Shown: positions 29,157-37,803, counted from the stretch's first letter. The stretch: 64,000 bases of DNA from Streptomyces sp. AM 4-1-1 (GCF_029167625.1 NZ_CP119145.1:3534001-3598000); one strand, 5' to 3'. Translations and numbers: made by a program. Notes: a model not told the origin generated them from the sequence alone.

Positions 29157-30569
29157 ATGACGAGAGGAGAGTCCGTGCGACCGACTGACACCGAGGGCCG
29201 AGGGGGCCGGGCCGTGCCCCTGCGTCTGCTGGCCCTGATGGTCTCCATCTTCTGTATCGGGACGGCCGAACTGCTCCCCGGCGGAGTCCTCCCCCAACTG
29301 GCCGACGACCTGGACGTGTCGATCTCGTCGGCGGGACTGCTCGTCACCTTCTACGCCGTGGCGATGGTCGTCGGCGGGCCGCTGGTCACCGGGCTGACCA
29401 TGCGACTGCCGCGCAGACGTCTGCTCATCGCTCTGATGGTGACGTTCCTGGCCGGCAGCACGCTGGCGGCGCTGGCTCCCTCGTACGAGGTCCTCGTGGT
29501 GGCCCGCGTCGTCTGCGCCCTGACCCAGGGCACCTTCGTCGCCGTCAGCATCGTGGTCGCGGCCGGGATGGTGGCCCCCGAGAAGGCGGGTACCGCCGTC
29601 TCCACGACCGTGCTCGGCTACAACCTGGCGACCGTGCTCGGTGTGCCGGTCGGCACGCTGGTCGGGCAGCACTTCGGATGGCGTACGACCTTCGGGGCCA
29701 TCGCCGTGCTCTCCGTGGCCGGGGTGGCGCTACTCGCCTGGCTGCTGCCCGCAGGCGCCGCCGACCCGACGGCATCGGTCCGCAGGGAGATCCGGGTCTT
29801 CGCGTCCCGGGGCGTGCTTCTCTCCATCGTCGTCACCGTGCTCGCGACCGGCGGAATGTTCACGCTGATCACGTACATGGTGCCGGTCCTCACCGATGTG
29901 AGCGGGGTGTCCAGCACGGCCGTTCCCGTCCTGCTCGTGGTCTACGGCCTCGGGTCGCTGGCCGGGAACATGATCGGAGGCAGGCTCGCCGACCGGTCGT
30001 TGCTGCCCTCGCTCGTGGCGTCGCTCGGCGCGCTCACCGCCGCCTGCCTGCTGTTCGGTCTGCTCGGACCGGTCCGGCCGCTCGCCGTCGTGATGGTGCT
30101 GGTCTTCGCGCTCGCCACCTTCGTGGTCGTACCCGTCCTCCAGACCTACACCCTCCACCAGGCCGCGGACGCCCCGGCCCTCTCGGTCACCGTCAACATG
30201 TCGGCCTTCGGCCTCGGGGCGGCGATCGGCTCCTGGTACGGGGGGACGGTCATCGACTCGTCCTTCGGCGTGGGCGGCGTCGCCGTGGCATCGGCGGTCC
30301 TCACCGGCGCGGCCGGGCTTGTCGCACTGGCCCTGTACCTGACGAGCCGCCGTGCGCCGCGTACCTCACCGGGCGCGGACCGACCGCCTGCCGGAGCGTC
30401 AACTCCGGTCAGCGCGGTGGCTTCGGTCAGCGCGGTGGCTTCGGTCAGCGCGGTGGCTTCGGGCGGCGCGGTGGCTTCGGGCGGCGCGGTGGCTTCGGGC
30501 GGCGCGGTGGCTTCGGGCGAGTCCGGACCGGTTTCCGAAGAACTCGCCGTGGGGGGTGGTGGCCGCTGA
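29157..30569 (+). CDS. MFS efflux transporter with a repeated C-terminal tail
   Basis: A 470-residue twelve-helix carrier of the DHA1/AraJ type (LRLLALMVSIFCIGTAELLP, then the RLPRRRLLIALMVTF motif A region). The helices end near residue 400; a tail made of about six SAVASV/GGAVAS-like hexapeptides (18-bp DNA units at 30414-30521) follows. GTG at 29175 has GAGGAG five bases upstream and may be the true start instead of the ATG at 29157 (464 residues). The gene is closely related to the MFS gene at 35687. It is a candidate exporter for the cyclitol product. Promoter box 1 lies just upstream. Confidence 0.88.
   Translation: MTRGESVRPTDTEGRGGRAVPLRLLALMVSIFCIGTAELLPGGVLPQLADDLDVSISSAGLLVTFYAVAMVVGGPLVTGLTMRLPRRRLLIALMVTFLAGSTLAALAPSYEVLVVARVVCALTQGTFVAVSIVVAAGMVAPEKAGTAVSTTVLGYNLATVLGVPVGTLVGQHFGWRTTFGAIAVLSVAGVALLAWLLPAGAADPTASVRREIRVFASRGVLLSIVVTVLATGGMFTLITYMVPVLTDVSGVSSTAVPVLLVVYGLGSLAGNMIGGRLADRSLLPSLVASLGALTAACLLFGLLGPVRPLAVVMVLVFALATFVVVPVLQTYTLHQAADAPALSVTVNMSAFGLGAAIGSWYGGTVIDSSFGVGGVAVASAVLTGAAGLVALALYLTSRRAPRTSPGADRPPAGASTPVSAVASVSAVASVSAVASGGAVASGGAVASGGAVASGESGPVSEELAVGGGGR
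30414..30521 (+). repeat. 18-bp tandem repeats in the MFS gene tail
   Basis: Six copies of GCGGTGGCTTCGGTCAGC or the close variant with GGGCGGC. In frame, they encode AVASVS/AVASGG. Confidence 0.85.
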
Positions 30570-30634
30570 CCGACACAGGGTCTCCCTCCCCCCACCTGTT
30601 CTCCACCCACGCTTCCTTTCGGCTGCCGCTCCCC

Positions 30635-30754
30635 CACCGGCCGTTCGCCGAACCGGTTTCCCCTCACCGGCCGTTCGCCGAACCGGCTGCCCCTCACCGG
30701 CCGTCCGCCGAACCGGCCTCCCCCCGCCGGCCGTTCGCCGAACCGGCCTCCCCC
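30635..30754 (+). repeat. 30-bp tandem repeats before the acyltransferase gene
   Basis: Four copies of a CACCGGCCGTTCGCCGAACC-containing unit fill the gap between the MFS and acyltransferase genes. Each contains the small inverted repeat CGG-N-CCG. No gene is convincing here. Ribosome entry to the next gene is 70 bases downstream. Confidence 0.85.
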
Positions 30755-30853
30755 ACGTGGAACCCCCCCATCCCCCACCCCCCACTTTCAGAACTCCCAC
30801 TCTCAACACTCCCCCACGTCCAGAGCCGCCAGATCTTCCTGAAGGGAAAGCTC

Positions 30854-32152
30854 ATGCCGAGCCAGTCGTCACCACGACAAGCCGCCCCCGCTCCATCCAG
30901 CCCGCCGAGCCGGTCGACCCTGCTGTCCAGACTGCCCTCGCTCACGGGCATGCGGTTCGTCGCCGCCGTGATGGTCTTCTTCTTCCACTCGTCGCTGACG
31001 ACGGAGCCGCCGCTGAACCCGTTCTCCGGCACGGCGTCCGACATCTACCACTCCGTCTTCACCAAGACCGGATGGATAGGCGTCTCGTTCTTCTTCATAC
31101 TCAGCGGATTCGTGCTCACCTACTCGGCGAAGGCGGACGACACCCCCCGCCGCTTCATGCGGCGCCGACTGGTCAAGCTCTACCCCAACCACGTGGTCTC
31201 CTGGGCCCTGGCGATGGTGCTCTTCGCAGGTGCCACGGCGACGTGGCGGCAGTGGCTGCCCAACCTGCTGCTGGTGCAGACCTGGATTCCCCGGTACGAC
31301 ACCTTCCTGAGCATCAACCCGCCGAGCTGGTCGCTCTCCTGCGAAGTGATCTTCTACCTGTCGTTCCCGCTGCTGCACCGCTGGATCAAGAAGATCGACC
31401 CGGCGCGGCTGTGGGCCTGGGCCGCCGGAGTGGTCGCCGTCGTGACCCTGATCCCGGCCGTCGCGTACGTCGCGCTCCCGGACGGCACGATGTCCAACGG
31501 CTTCCCCGTCTCCGACTGGCAGTACTGGGTCGTCTACATGCTGCCGCCGGTCCGCACCCTGGAGTTCGTGCTCGGCATCCTCATGGCCCGCATCGTGCTG
31601 AGCGGTCGCTGGATCAATCTCCGGCTGCTGCCCGCCGCCGCCCTGCTGGTCGTCGGCTACGCGGTGGCGAACGTCGTGCCGTGGCTCTTCAGCCTCAACG
31701 CCGCCGCCCTCATCCCGCTGGCCCTGCTCATCCCCGCCGCCGCGACCACCGACCTCAGCGGACGCAGGTCGCCGTTCCGCGGCCGGGTGATGCTGTGGCT
31801 GGGCGAGGTGTCCTTCGCCTTCTACATGGTGCACGGCGTCGTGATGATCTACTTCCGTTCGCTGCTGGGCTACACCGAGCTGTACAGCACGCCCGTGGGC
31901 ATCGGTGTCATCGCGCTCTACATGGGCCTCAGCCTCGCGGTCGCCTGGCTGCTGCACACGGTCGTCGAGACCCCGATGATGCGGCGCTTCAGCAGGCCGC
32001 GCCGCCGTACTCCGCAGAGCGCCACCGCTCGGAGCACCGACCTGCGGATCACGGAGGCGCCGATCGACGGCATGCGGGACGACGCCTCCGCGCGGGCCGT
32101 GGCGCGGACGGAGGAGAAGGCCACCGCGGGAAGCGGTGCGTCCGGCGCCTGA
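30854..32152 (+). CDS. Acyltransferase-3 (OafA-like) membrane protein
   Basis: A 432-residue integral membrane protein of the acyltransferase-3 family. It has about ten helices, the N-terminal SLTGMRFVAAVMVFFFHSSL with the conserved His in the first helix, an Arg-rich loop RRFMRRRLVKLYPNH that is the family hallmark, and a later FAFYMVHGVVMIY segment. Such proteins transfer acyl groups to carbohydrates or to small molecules at the membrane. ATG at 30854 is preceded by AAGGGAAAG. The frame stays open far upstream but only through the repeats. It follows the MFS gene and could acylate the exported product or a cell wall sugar. Confidence 0.85.
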   Translation: MPSQSSPRQAAPAPSSPPSRSTLLSRLPSLTGMRFVAAVMVFFFHSSLTTEPPLNPFSGTASDIYHSVFTKTGWIGVSFFFILSGFVLTYSAKADDTPRRFMRRRLVKLYPNHVVSWALAMVLFAGATATWRQWLPNLLLVQTWIPRYDTFLSINPPSWSLSCEVIFYLSFPLLHRWIKKIDPARLWAWAAGVVAVVTLIPAVAYVALPDGTMSNGFPVSDWQYWVVYMLPPVRTLEFVLGILMARIVLSGRWINLRLLPAAALLVVGYAVANVVPWLFSLNAAALIPLALLIPAAATTDLSGRRSPFRGRVMLWLGEVSFAFYMVHGVVMIYFRSLLGYTELYSTPVGIGVIALYMGLSLAVAWLLHTVVETPMMRRFSRPRRRTPQSATARSTDLRITEAPIDGMRDDASARAVARTEEKATAGSGASGA

Positions 32153-32178
32153 CCTGATCCGTACGGCCACTGCCTCCG

Positions 32179-32217
32179 CCGGCCGATGTCCGACCCACCC
32201 GGTCGGACATCGGCCGG
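32179..32217 (+). terminator. Terminator after the acyltransferase gene
   Basis: A 17-bp perfect inverted repeat (CCGGCCGATGTCCGACC and its complement) around a CACCC loop, followed by TCTC. It separates the acyltransferase from the MarR promoter. Confidence 0.85.
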
Positions 32218-32233
32218 TCTCTTGCTGTGGCCA

Positions 32234-32249
32234 GTGCTTGCGTAAGCAT
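32234..32249 (+). promoter_or_regulatory. MarR-type box 2 (upstream of marR)
   Basis: GTGCTT-GCGT-AAGCAT, a near-perfect inverted repeat 84 bases before the MarR start. Probable autoregulatory operator. Confidence 0.7.
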
Positions 32250-32332
32250 TAGTATTGAAGTGGTATGTGAAAGCTGTGCGTGAAGGCTGTTCCCGGAGCG
32301 GGACGCAGGACGACGAGTCGTGGAGAGCGGAA

Positions 32333-32785
32333 ATGGTGGCTGCCGCGCGAGGGCGCAGGAACAGCGAACACGAGCTGTGGCGACAGCTGCTCCTGCTCGT
32401 CAACCGGGTGGGCGGCACCCTCGACAAGAAGTTGCAGCGTCAGCACGGTGTGAGCGTCTCGGAGTTCACCGTCCTGTCCACGCTGGCCGATGTCGAGAAG
32501 GGCGGCGGGATGCGGATGCAGGAGCTGGCGGACGCCGTCGGCATGAGCCAGTCCACGATGAGCCGCCTGGTCGGCCGGCTGGAGAGCGGAGGGCTCGCCA
32601 CCCGCACGATCAGCGACCAGGACCGCCGTGCGATGTACGCCCGGATCACCGAGCAGGGCAAGGAACTGGTGGCGGAGGCCGACGGCACCTTCGGCAAGGA
32701 ACTGGGGGTGGCGCTGGACATGGCCGCGTTCGACAGTTCGACCGCGTCACTCGTCGCCCGCTTGCGGCACGACCCGTCCGTCTGA
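32333..32785 (+). CDS. MarR family transcriptional regulator
   Basis: A 150-residue winged-helix protein. The dimerisation helix is at the N-terminus (LWRQLLLLVNRVGGTLDKKL), the recognition region is at about 55-80 (MRMQELADAVGMSQSTMSRL), and the wing carries the basic DQDRRAMYARIT. I chose ATG at 32333, with GGAGAG nine bases upstream; the frame is open 26 codons further. A near-palindromic box lies upstream and four relatives lie before other genes of the locus, so it is the best candidate for the locus regulator. Confidence 0.9.
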   Translation: MVAAARGRRNSEHELWRQLLLLVNRVGGTLDKKLQRQHGVSVSEFTVLSTLADVEKGGGMRMQELADAVGMSQSTMSRLVGRLESGGLATRTISDQDRRAMYARITEQGKELVAEADGTFGKELGVALDMAAFDSSTASLVARLRHDPSV

Positions 32786-32972
32786 TCGATTCGGCACGTA
32801 CCGACGATCCGGTACGTGCCGGGGCTCCGCTCCTCCGCGGTTTCGTGCGTACTGATGGCCCTGCTCGCGGTTCGGTACGCGTCGGCGTTACGGGCCCCGG
32901 CCGGCGGCGCAGCGGGCGGGCGCACGACCGGTGAGCCCACGCCCGTCCGTCACGCGCCGAGGACGTGGAAAA

Positions 32973-33051
32973 GCCCGGAGGGGCCGTACGGAACGTCGTC
33001 CAGGAACGTCGAGCGTTGTCCGGGAACGGTGTCCGTACGGCCCCTCCGGGC
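32973..33051. terminator. Long inverted repeat between convergent marR and hydrolase genes
   Basis: Perfect 20-bp arms starting GCCCGGAGGGGCCG, with a 39-base spacer. It lies in the gap between two convergent genes and probably terminates both transcripts. The spacer contains two related GGAACG words. Confidence 0.75.
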
Positions 33052-33065
33052 CGCGGGCCGAGGTG

Positions 33066-33851
33066 TCAGGCGCCCTGCTTCTCCTCGTACAGGAACTCCT
33101 TGAGCAGCGCGGTCAGCTCGTCGGCCTTCTCGAAGAGGGCGAAGTGGCCCGCGTCCAGCTCGGCGTAGCGGCTGCCCGGGATGGCCTGGTGGAGCCGGCG
33201 GGAGTGCTCGACCGGGACCATCCGGTCGTGCGTGGCGCCGATCACCAGCGTGGGGACGGTGATCTTCGGCAGCAGGTCGGTGATGTCGGCCTCCATGTTG
33301 AGGGCGATCTGACGGCCGATGCCCTCCGGCACACCGCCCGCCAGCATGCCCTCGACACCGTCGACGCCGAAGTTGTTCAGCTGGCCGTCGGTCCAGCCGT
33401 GCAGCTGGAGGAAGCGGCCGAACGCGTCGTGGTCGAGGGCGTCGAGGCGCTGCCACAGATCGAAGAAGATCTTCTGGCGGGCGTCGAGCGAGGCCCAGCC
33501 GGTGAGCAGGACGAGTCGCCGGACCAGCTCCGGGTGCTCGGCCGCGACGGCGGCGGCGGTCACCGCGCCGAGCGACCAGCCGACCAGGTCGACCGGGCCG
33601 TCGACACCGTCGCGAATGGCCGCGGTGACCTGGCCCACGAGGAGTTCGACGGTGAGCGGGTCGCCCGAGTCCTTGGTCTGGCCACTGCCCGAGTAGTTCG
33701 GGGTGACGACCGTACGGCGGTCGTTGAAGCTGTCCAGCAGATGGGCGAAGCCTTCCGCTGCGCCGCCGGTTCCGTGGAGCAGCGCGAGGCCGGGACCTTC
33801 GCCGGAAACGAAGTACTCCACCAGGGAGTCGGAAGTCGAGACGGTGGGCAT
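33066..33851 (-). CDS. Alpha/beta hydrolase
   Basis: A 261-residue alpha/beta-hydrolase fold enzyme. The nucleophile elbow GWSLGA puts Ser at about 93; the acid lies in ATHDRMVP and the catalytic His is in DAGHFALF at about 236, so the triad is complete. The oxyanion segment LLHGTGG is near 25. The start ATG at 33851 is preceded by GGGAG. It may cleave an ester or lactone in the pathway or in the signal. Box 3 lies about 60 bases upstream. Confidence 0.88.
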   Translation of the reverse strand: MPTVSTSDSLVEYFVSGEGPGLALLHGTGGAAEGFAHLLDSFNDRRTVVTPNYSGSGQTKDSGDPLTVELLVGQVTAAIRDGVDGPVDLVGWSLGAVTAAAVAAEHPELVRRLVLLTGWASLDARQKIFFDLWQRLDALDHDAFGRFLQLHGWTDGQLNNFGVDGVEGMLAGGVPEGIGRQIALNMEADITDLLPKITVPTLVIGATHDRMVPVEHSRRLHQAIPGSRYAELDAGHFALFEKADELTALLKEFLYEEKQGA

Positions 33852-33911
33852 GGGGGTCTCCCTCAAAGAATCGTAACGGGGGGCTCACGCAGTAATTTAT
33901 ATGCGTATGGA

Positions 33912-33927
33912 TTACATGCGCAAGCAT
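33912..33927 (-). promoter_or_regulatory. MarR-type box 3 (upstream of hydrolase)
   Basis: On the minus strand ATGCTT-GCGC-ATGTAA, about 60 bases before the hydrolase start. The core ATGCTTGCGCATG is identical to box 4. A TATAAA -10-like word lies between the box and the gene. Confidence 0.6.
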
Positions 33928-33953
33928 TTAATGAGGTCGCTGATCGGCCTTTT

Positions 33954-35690
33954 TCAGCCACGTCCATGGCGGGTGCCACCCGGTGCCACCCCTGCTGCCC
34001 CAGGTGCCCCTGCTGCCTCTGGTGCCCCTGCTCCCGCTGTGGCCGCGGCGGATGGCGCGGCTGCGGCCGGCACGACGGACTGGGCGTGCCGCAGGACGCC
34101 GTGCGGGTCCCAGGCGGCCTTGATCCGCTGGAGACGCGGGTAGTTGGCCTTGTAGTAGAGGGTGTGCCAGGGGACGCCGGAGGTGTTCCACTCCGGATCG
34201 CTCAGGTCGACATCGGCGTAGTTGACGAAGCAACCGTCGGTGACCCGGCCGGGTACGGGCACCCCGCCCGTACGCGCGTACACGTCACGGTAGAACTCCC
34301 TCACCCACCGCAGATGCCGGGCGTCCTCGGCCTCGTCCTGCCAGAACGCCAGGTACTGGAGCTTCATCACCGAGTCCCGCTGCGCCACGGCCGTGGCGTC
34401 GGGGGCGACGGAGTTGATCCGGCCCCCGTATCCGGCGATCAGCAGCAGGGCGGCCGGATTCGCGTAGTCGTCGCGGGTCAGGTGACGGTGGATCGCCTCC
34501 AACTGGTCGTCGGGGAAGGAGGCACGGACGTACGCGGACTTGTCCTCGAACCGCAGGGTCGGATCGCCGCCCGCGAAGCCGGGCCACTTCGTCGCGTGCA
34601 GGAAGGGCAGCTTCTGGGTGGCCGAGGTCGGACGGACCCCGACGCCCCGGCCGACCTCCGCGATGAAGGCGTCCAGGTCGCGGCGGGCGTTCGGGCGGGT
34701 CGCGTCGATCTGGGTGACCATCGTGATCACCCCGCCCGACCGGTGCGCGGGCTTGAGCTGGCTGAAGAGGTCGAGGTGGGGGGAGTCGGGGGCGCTGTTG
34801 CGGACGAACCAGTCGCCGTAGTTCTTCACCAGCCGCTTGAAGCCCCGCTTGGTCAGACCCTCCCAGGGCCAGGTCACCGTGCTCGTCAGCAGTTCGGCGG
34901 GCGGGCGGGGCAGCAGCCGGCCGGGGTCGGTGCCGGTGGCGCCGGGGGAACGCAGCAGGTACTTGGTGATGATGCCGAAGTTGCCGCCGCCGCCGCCGGT
35001 GTGTGCCCACCACAGGTCCCGCAGTCGCGGATCGGTGGAGTCGCGGGTGGCGAGAACCTTGCGTACGGTGCGCTGCTCGTCGACGACGACCACCTCCACG
35101 CCGTACAGGTGGTCGACGGTCAGGCCGAACTGCCGGGACAGCGCCCCGTATCCACCGCCGACGATGTGACCGCCCGCGCCGACCGAGGGGCAGGAGCCGC
35201 CGGGGATGGTGACGCCCCAGACCTTGAAGAGGGTGGAGTAGACGTCCGACAGCCAGGCGCCGGGGCCGACGGCGAACGCCCGGTGACCGGCGTCGTAGGT
35301 CACGTCGTTCAGCTCGGAGAGGTCGATGACGACCTTGACCTCGGGATCGGTGGTGAAGTCCTCGTAGCAGTGGCCTCCGCTGCGCACGGCGATCCGCTTG
35401 CGGGCCGCGACCGCTTCCCGTACCACCGCGACGACCTGGTCGGCGGAGTCCACGACGCGTATGGAGTCCGGGCGGCCTACCCAGCGCTGGTTGGTACCGC
35501 GTGCCAGCTCGGCGTAGCGCGGGTCACCGGGCCGTACGGTCACGGTGTCGAAGGCGGTCGGCGTGCCCGGTGGGGCGGGTGGGGCGGGGCGGGCGGACGC
35601 GGTGGTGCTTCGCCCCGCGGCAAGGGCCACGGTCGCCCCGCCGACCACGGCGGACTGTTGCAGCACACGGCGTCGGGTCAGCTCGGTCAT
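33954..35690 (-). CDS. Tat-exported BBE-type FAD-linked oxidase
   Basis: A 578-residue oxidase. The twin-arginine signal (TRRRVLQQSAVVGGATVALA) covers 5-25, the FAD-binding PCMH domain about 70-250, and the BBE domain is at the C-terminus (NYADVDLSDPEWN...YYKANYPRLQRIKAAWDPHG). His107 in RSGGHCYE and Cys167 in GGSCPSVGAGG are in the positions used for bicovalent FAD attachment in this family. It oxidises small alcohols, sugars or aromatic compounds outside the cytosol. The last 35 residues are an Ala/Pro-rich tail (APEAAGAPGAAG). The ATG overlaps the MFS stop (ATGA), so both are translated together. This supports a late, extracytoplasmic oxidation of an exported product. Confidence 0.88.
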   Translation of the reverse strand: MTELTRRRVLQQSAVVGGATVALAAGRSTTASARPAPPAPPGTPTAFDTVTVRPGDPRYAELARGTNQRWVGRPDSIRVVDSADQVVAVVREAVAARKRIAVRSGGHCYEDFTTDPEVKVVIDLSELNDVTYDAGHRAFAVGPGAWLSDVYSTLFKVWGVTIPGGSCPSVGAGGHIVGGGYGALSRQFGLTVDHLYGVEVVVVDEQRTVRKVLATRDSTDPRLRDLWWAHTGGGGGNFGIITKYLLRSPGATGTDPGRLLPRPPAELLTSTVTWPWEGLTKRGFKRLVKNYGDWFVRNSAPDSPHLDLFSQLKPAHRSGGVITMVTQIDATRPNARRDLDAFIAEVGRGVGVRPTSATQKLPFLHATKWPGFAGGDPTLRFEDKSAYVRASFPDDQLEAIHRHLTRDDYANPAALLLIAGYGGRINSVAPDATAVAQRDSVMKLQYLAFWQDEAEDARHLRWVREFYRDVYARTGGVPVPGRVTDGCFVNYADVDLSDPEWNTSGVPWHTLYYKANYPRLQRIKAAWDPHGVLRHAQSVVPAAAAPSAAATAGAGAPEAAGAPGAAGVAPGGTRHGRG

Positions 35691-37003
35691 CGGCTCTGCT
35701 CCATCGTGAGAGGGGCCGGGTCCCCGGTGCGGGGCCCTGCCGGGGATACGGAGGGGGTGGCGGAAGAGACCGCGGAGGAAGAGGGCGCGGGGGAGGAGGG
35801 CAAGGGCGAAGAAGGCTCGGGGGTAGAGGGGGCAGGGGAAGAGGGCAGGGCAGCGGCGGCGCGGCGGTCGCGGGTGAGTTCGCCGACGGCCACGAGCATC
35901 GCGGCCCAGGACAGCAGGGACGCGGCGGTCAGTACGACGCGCAGCCCCAGGTCGAGACCGAGCAACTGGCCGCCGAACCACGCGCCGAAGGCGATACCGA
36001 CGTTGAAGGCGCCGATGTTGACGGACACGGCCAGGGTCGGCGCACCGTCCCCGGCCGTGGTGAGGATGCGGGCCTGGAGGCCGGGCATGACGGCGAAGTA
36101 CGCCATGCCGAAGGCGAACAGCAGCACCACCAGCAGCCAGGGCAGCCGCGCCCCCAGCGCGATGGCCGCGAGGGTGGCGCCGAGCACCGCGAGGAGACCG
36201 ACGAGTGCGGGCATCAGGGCCCGGTCGGCCAGTCGCCCGCCGATCAGATTGCCCAGCAGCGAACCGCCGCCGAACAACAGCAGCAGCCAGGTCACCGTCG
36301 AGGGGGCGAAACCGCCGAGGTCGGTGAGGATCGGGGTGACGAAGGTGTACGCGGTGAACACCCCGGCCATCGCCAGGGTGGTGATGACGACGGCGAGCTG
36401 GACGCGACGGTTGCCGAGGACCCGCAGTTCGTCGGCGGCGCCCCCCTTGACCGGTACGGCCTCGGCGGGCAGGAAGAGGCCGACGAGCAGGGTTGCCAGC
36501 AGGCTGATCACGGCGACGCACCAGAAGGTGGAGCGCCAGCCGAAGTGCTGCTCGGCCAGCACCCCGAGGGGCACACCGAGGACGGTGGCGAGGTTGAGGC
36601 CGACGGCGACCTTGGAGACCGCGGAGGCTTCCTTGCCCACGGGGGCGAGACTTCCGGCGACCACGATGCACACCGCGAAGAGGGTGCAGTGGGTGATGGC
36701 GGACAGGACGCGGGCGACCATCAGGACCGGGTAGCCGACGGCGGTGGCGGCCAGGACGTTGCTCAGGACGAAGAGCGCCATCAGGCCGAGCAGCAGGGGC
36801 TTGCGGGGAACGCGGCTGGTGGTGAGCGTGACGAGCGGGCCGGCGATGACCACACCGAGCGCGTACGCGGTGACGAGCAGTCCCGCGCTCGGCAGCGAGA
36901 CGGACAGGTCCTGGGCGATGGCGGGCAGGATTCCGGCGATGACCAGCTCCGCGCTGCCGACGCTGAACACACAGAGCATCAAGGAGAACAGGGGAAGCGG
37001 CAT
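35687..37003 (-). CDS. MFS efflux transporter
   Basis: A 438-residue twelve-helix carrier, close to the MFS protein at 29157 (both share the SVGSAELVIAGILPAIAQDL-like first helix and ARVLSAITHCTLFAVCIVVA-like central helix). A Pro/Ser-rich tail of about 40 residues follows the last helix. ATG at 37003 has AAGGCAAGG upstream. The stop overlaps the start of the exported oxidase, so transport and oxidation are linked at translation. Confidence 0.88.
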   Translation of the reverse strand: MPLPLFSLMLCVFSVGSAELVIAGILPAIAQDLSVSLPSAGLLVTAYALGVVIAGPLVTLTTSRVPRKPLLLGLMALFVLSNVLAATAVGYPVLMVARVLSAITHCTLFAVCIVVAGSLAPVGKEASAVSKVAVGLNLATVLGVPLGVLAEQHFGWRSTFWCVAVISLLATLLVGLFLPAEAVPVKGGAADELRVLGNRRVQLAVVITTLAMAGVFTAYTFVTPILTDLGGFAPSTVTWLLLLFGGGSLLGNLIGGRLADRALMPALVGLLAVLGATLAAIALGARLPWLLVVLLFAFGMAYFAVMPGLQARILTTAGDGAPTLAVSVNIGAFNVGIAFGAWFGGQLLGLDLGLRVVLTAASLLSWAAMLVAVGELTRDRRAAAALPSSPAPSTPEPSSPLPSSPAPSSSAVSSATPSVSPAGPRTGDPAPLTMEQSR

Positions 37004-37173
37004 GGGCCTTGCCTTCCGAGTGGGTGGGGGAGGGGCGGGCGTACGACGTACGGGGTGGGGCGCGCGGGTGTACGAGGTGGTGCCCGGTCGTACGAGGTGC
37101 GGGGCGGCGCGCGGGAGTACGAGGCTCGGGCGCGGGCGACAACGCGCCCCGTACGACGCCGGGCGTACTACGG

Positions 37174-37385
37174 GCGCCGGGCGTACTGCGGGGTGTGCCA
37201 GGTGTACGAAGTGCCCCGTGACGCCCTGGGCGGTCAACGGACGCCGGGCGTATGGGACGTGCCAGGCTCACGAGGCGCCCCGTAGCGCCCTGGGCGCGCA
37301 ATGGGCGCCGGGCGTACGGAGTGCACCAGGCGTACGAGGTGCGCCGTGCGTGCCCCGGGTGTGCAAGGGGCGCCGGACGCGCAAC
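37174..37385. repeat. Imperfect 65-bp tandem repeats
   Basis: Three copies of about 65 bp start GCGCCGGGCGTAC/ACGCCGGGCGTA (37174, 37239, 37303); a fourth start is near 37369. They lie in the long gap between two divergent/parallel genes. GTACGAGGTGC words also fill 37030-37170. Function not evident. Confidence 0.65.
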
Positions 37386-37500
37386 GGGCCTACGGGTCGC
37401 GTTGCACGGCACGCGGGCGCATCAGATGTGCACGATGTCCGCCGTGCGGCGCTCGGCGCACCGTCGTACCCGCGCCCGTCCCGCGCCTCCACCACCGGAA

Positions 37501-37699
37501 CTAGTGCCGTGACCGGCAAGCTTTGCCCTGTCGCGCCGCCCAGCACGCACGCTCGCCGCGTTGGCCGAAAGCCCTGGTAGCTCCTCCCCCAAGGTCTTGA
37601 GGACCAGGGGGGACCCCCTCCAGGACTTCCGGCCGCCTTGCGATCACACGCACCGGACGACGCTCCTTGACGGGCAAACTTTGCCGGTCACGGCACTAG
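37501..37699. mobile_element. MITE-like element with 28-bp terminal inverted repeats
   Basis: The left end CTAGTGCCGTGACCGGCAAG (28 bp to 37528) and the complement of the right end (37672-37699) match at 26 of 28 positions. CTAG occurs at both ends, which would fit a 4-bp target duplication of the IS5 type (YTAR). The 143-bp interior has no transposase, so it would be a non-autonomous element moved in trans. The family is my inference from the ends; other Streptomyces copies should show the same termini. Confidence 0.7.
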
Positions 37700-37743
37700 C
37701 ACCCGTACGCCCGCGTACGCCGGAGGCTCCACCCGGCCGGGAT

Positions 37744-37803
37744 GCGCCCGGTCAGGACACGCCCGGTCAAAACACGCCCGGTCAGAACGCGCCCGGTCGG
37801 GAC
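37744..37803. repeat. 15-bp tandem repeats before the oxidoreductase stop
   Basis: Four copies of (A/G)CGCCCGGTCAGGAC-like units immediately downstream of the oxidoreductase gene. It may affect transcription ending. Function unknown. Confidence 0.75.

Noticed and set aside
30570..30853. Extended N-terminus of the acyltransferase through the 30-bp repeats
   Set aside because: The repeats are open in this frame, but the family's N-terminus and a good ribosome binding site are at 30854.
35691..37412. Much longer start for the BBE oxidase
   Set aside because: The upstream frame is antisense-like noise over the MFS gene; the twin-arginine signal fixes the start at 35690.
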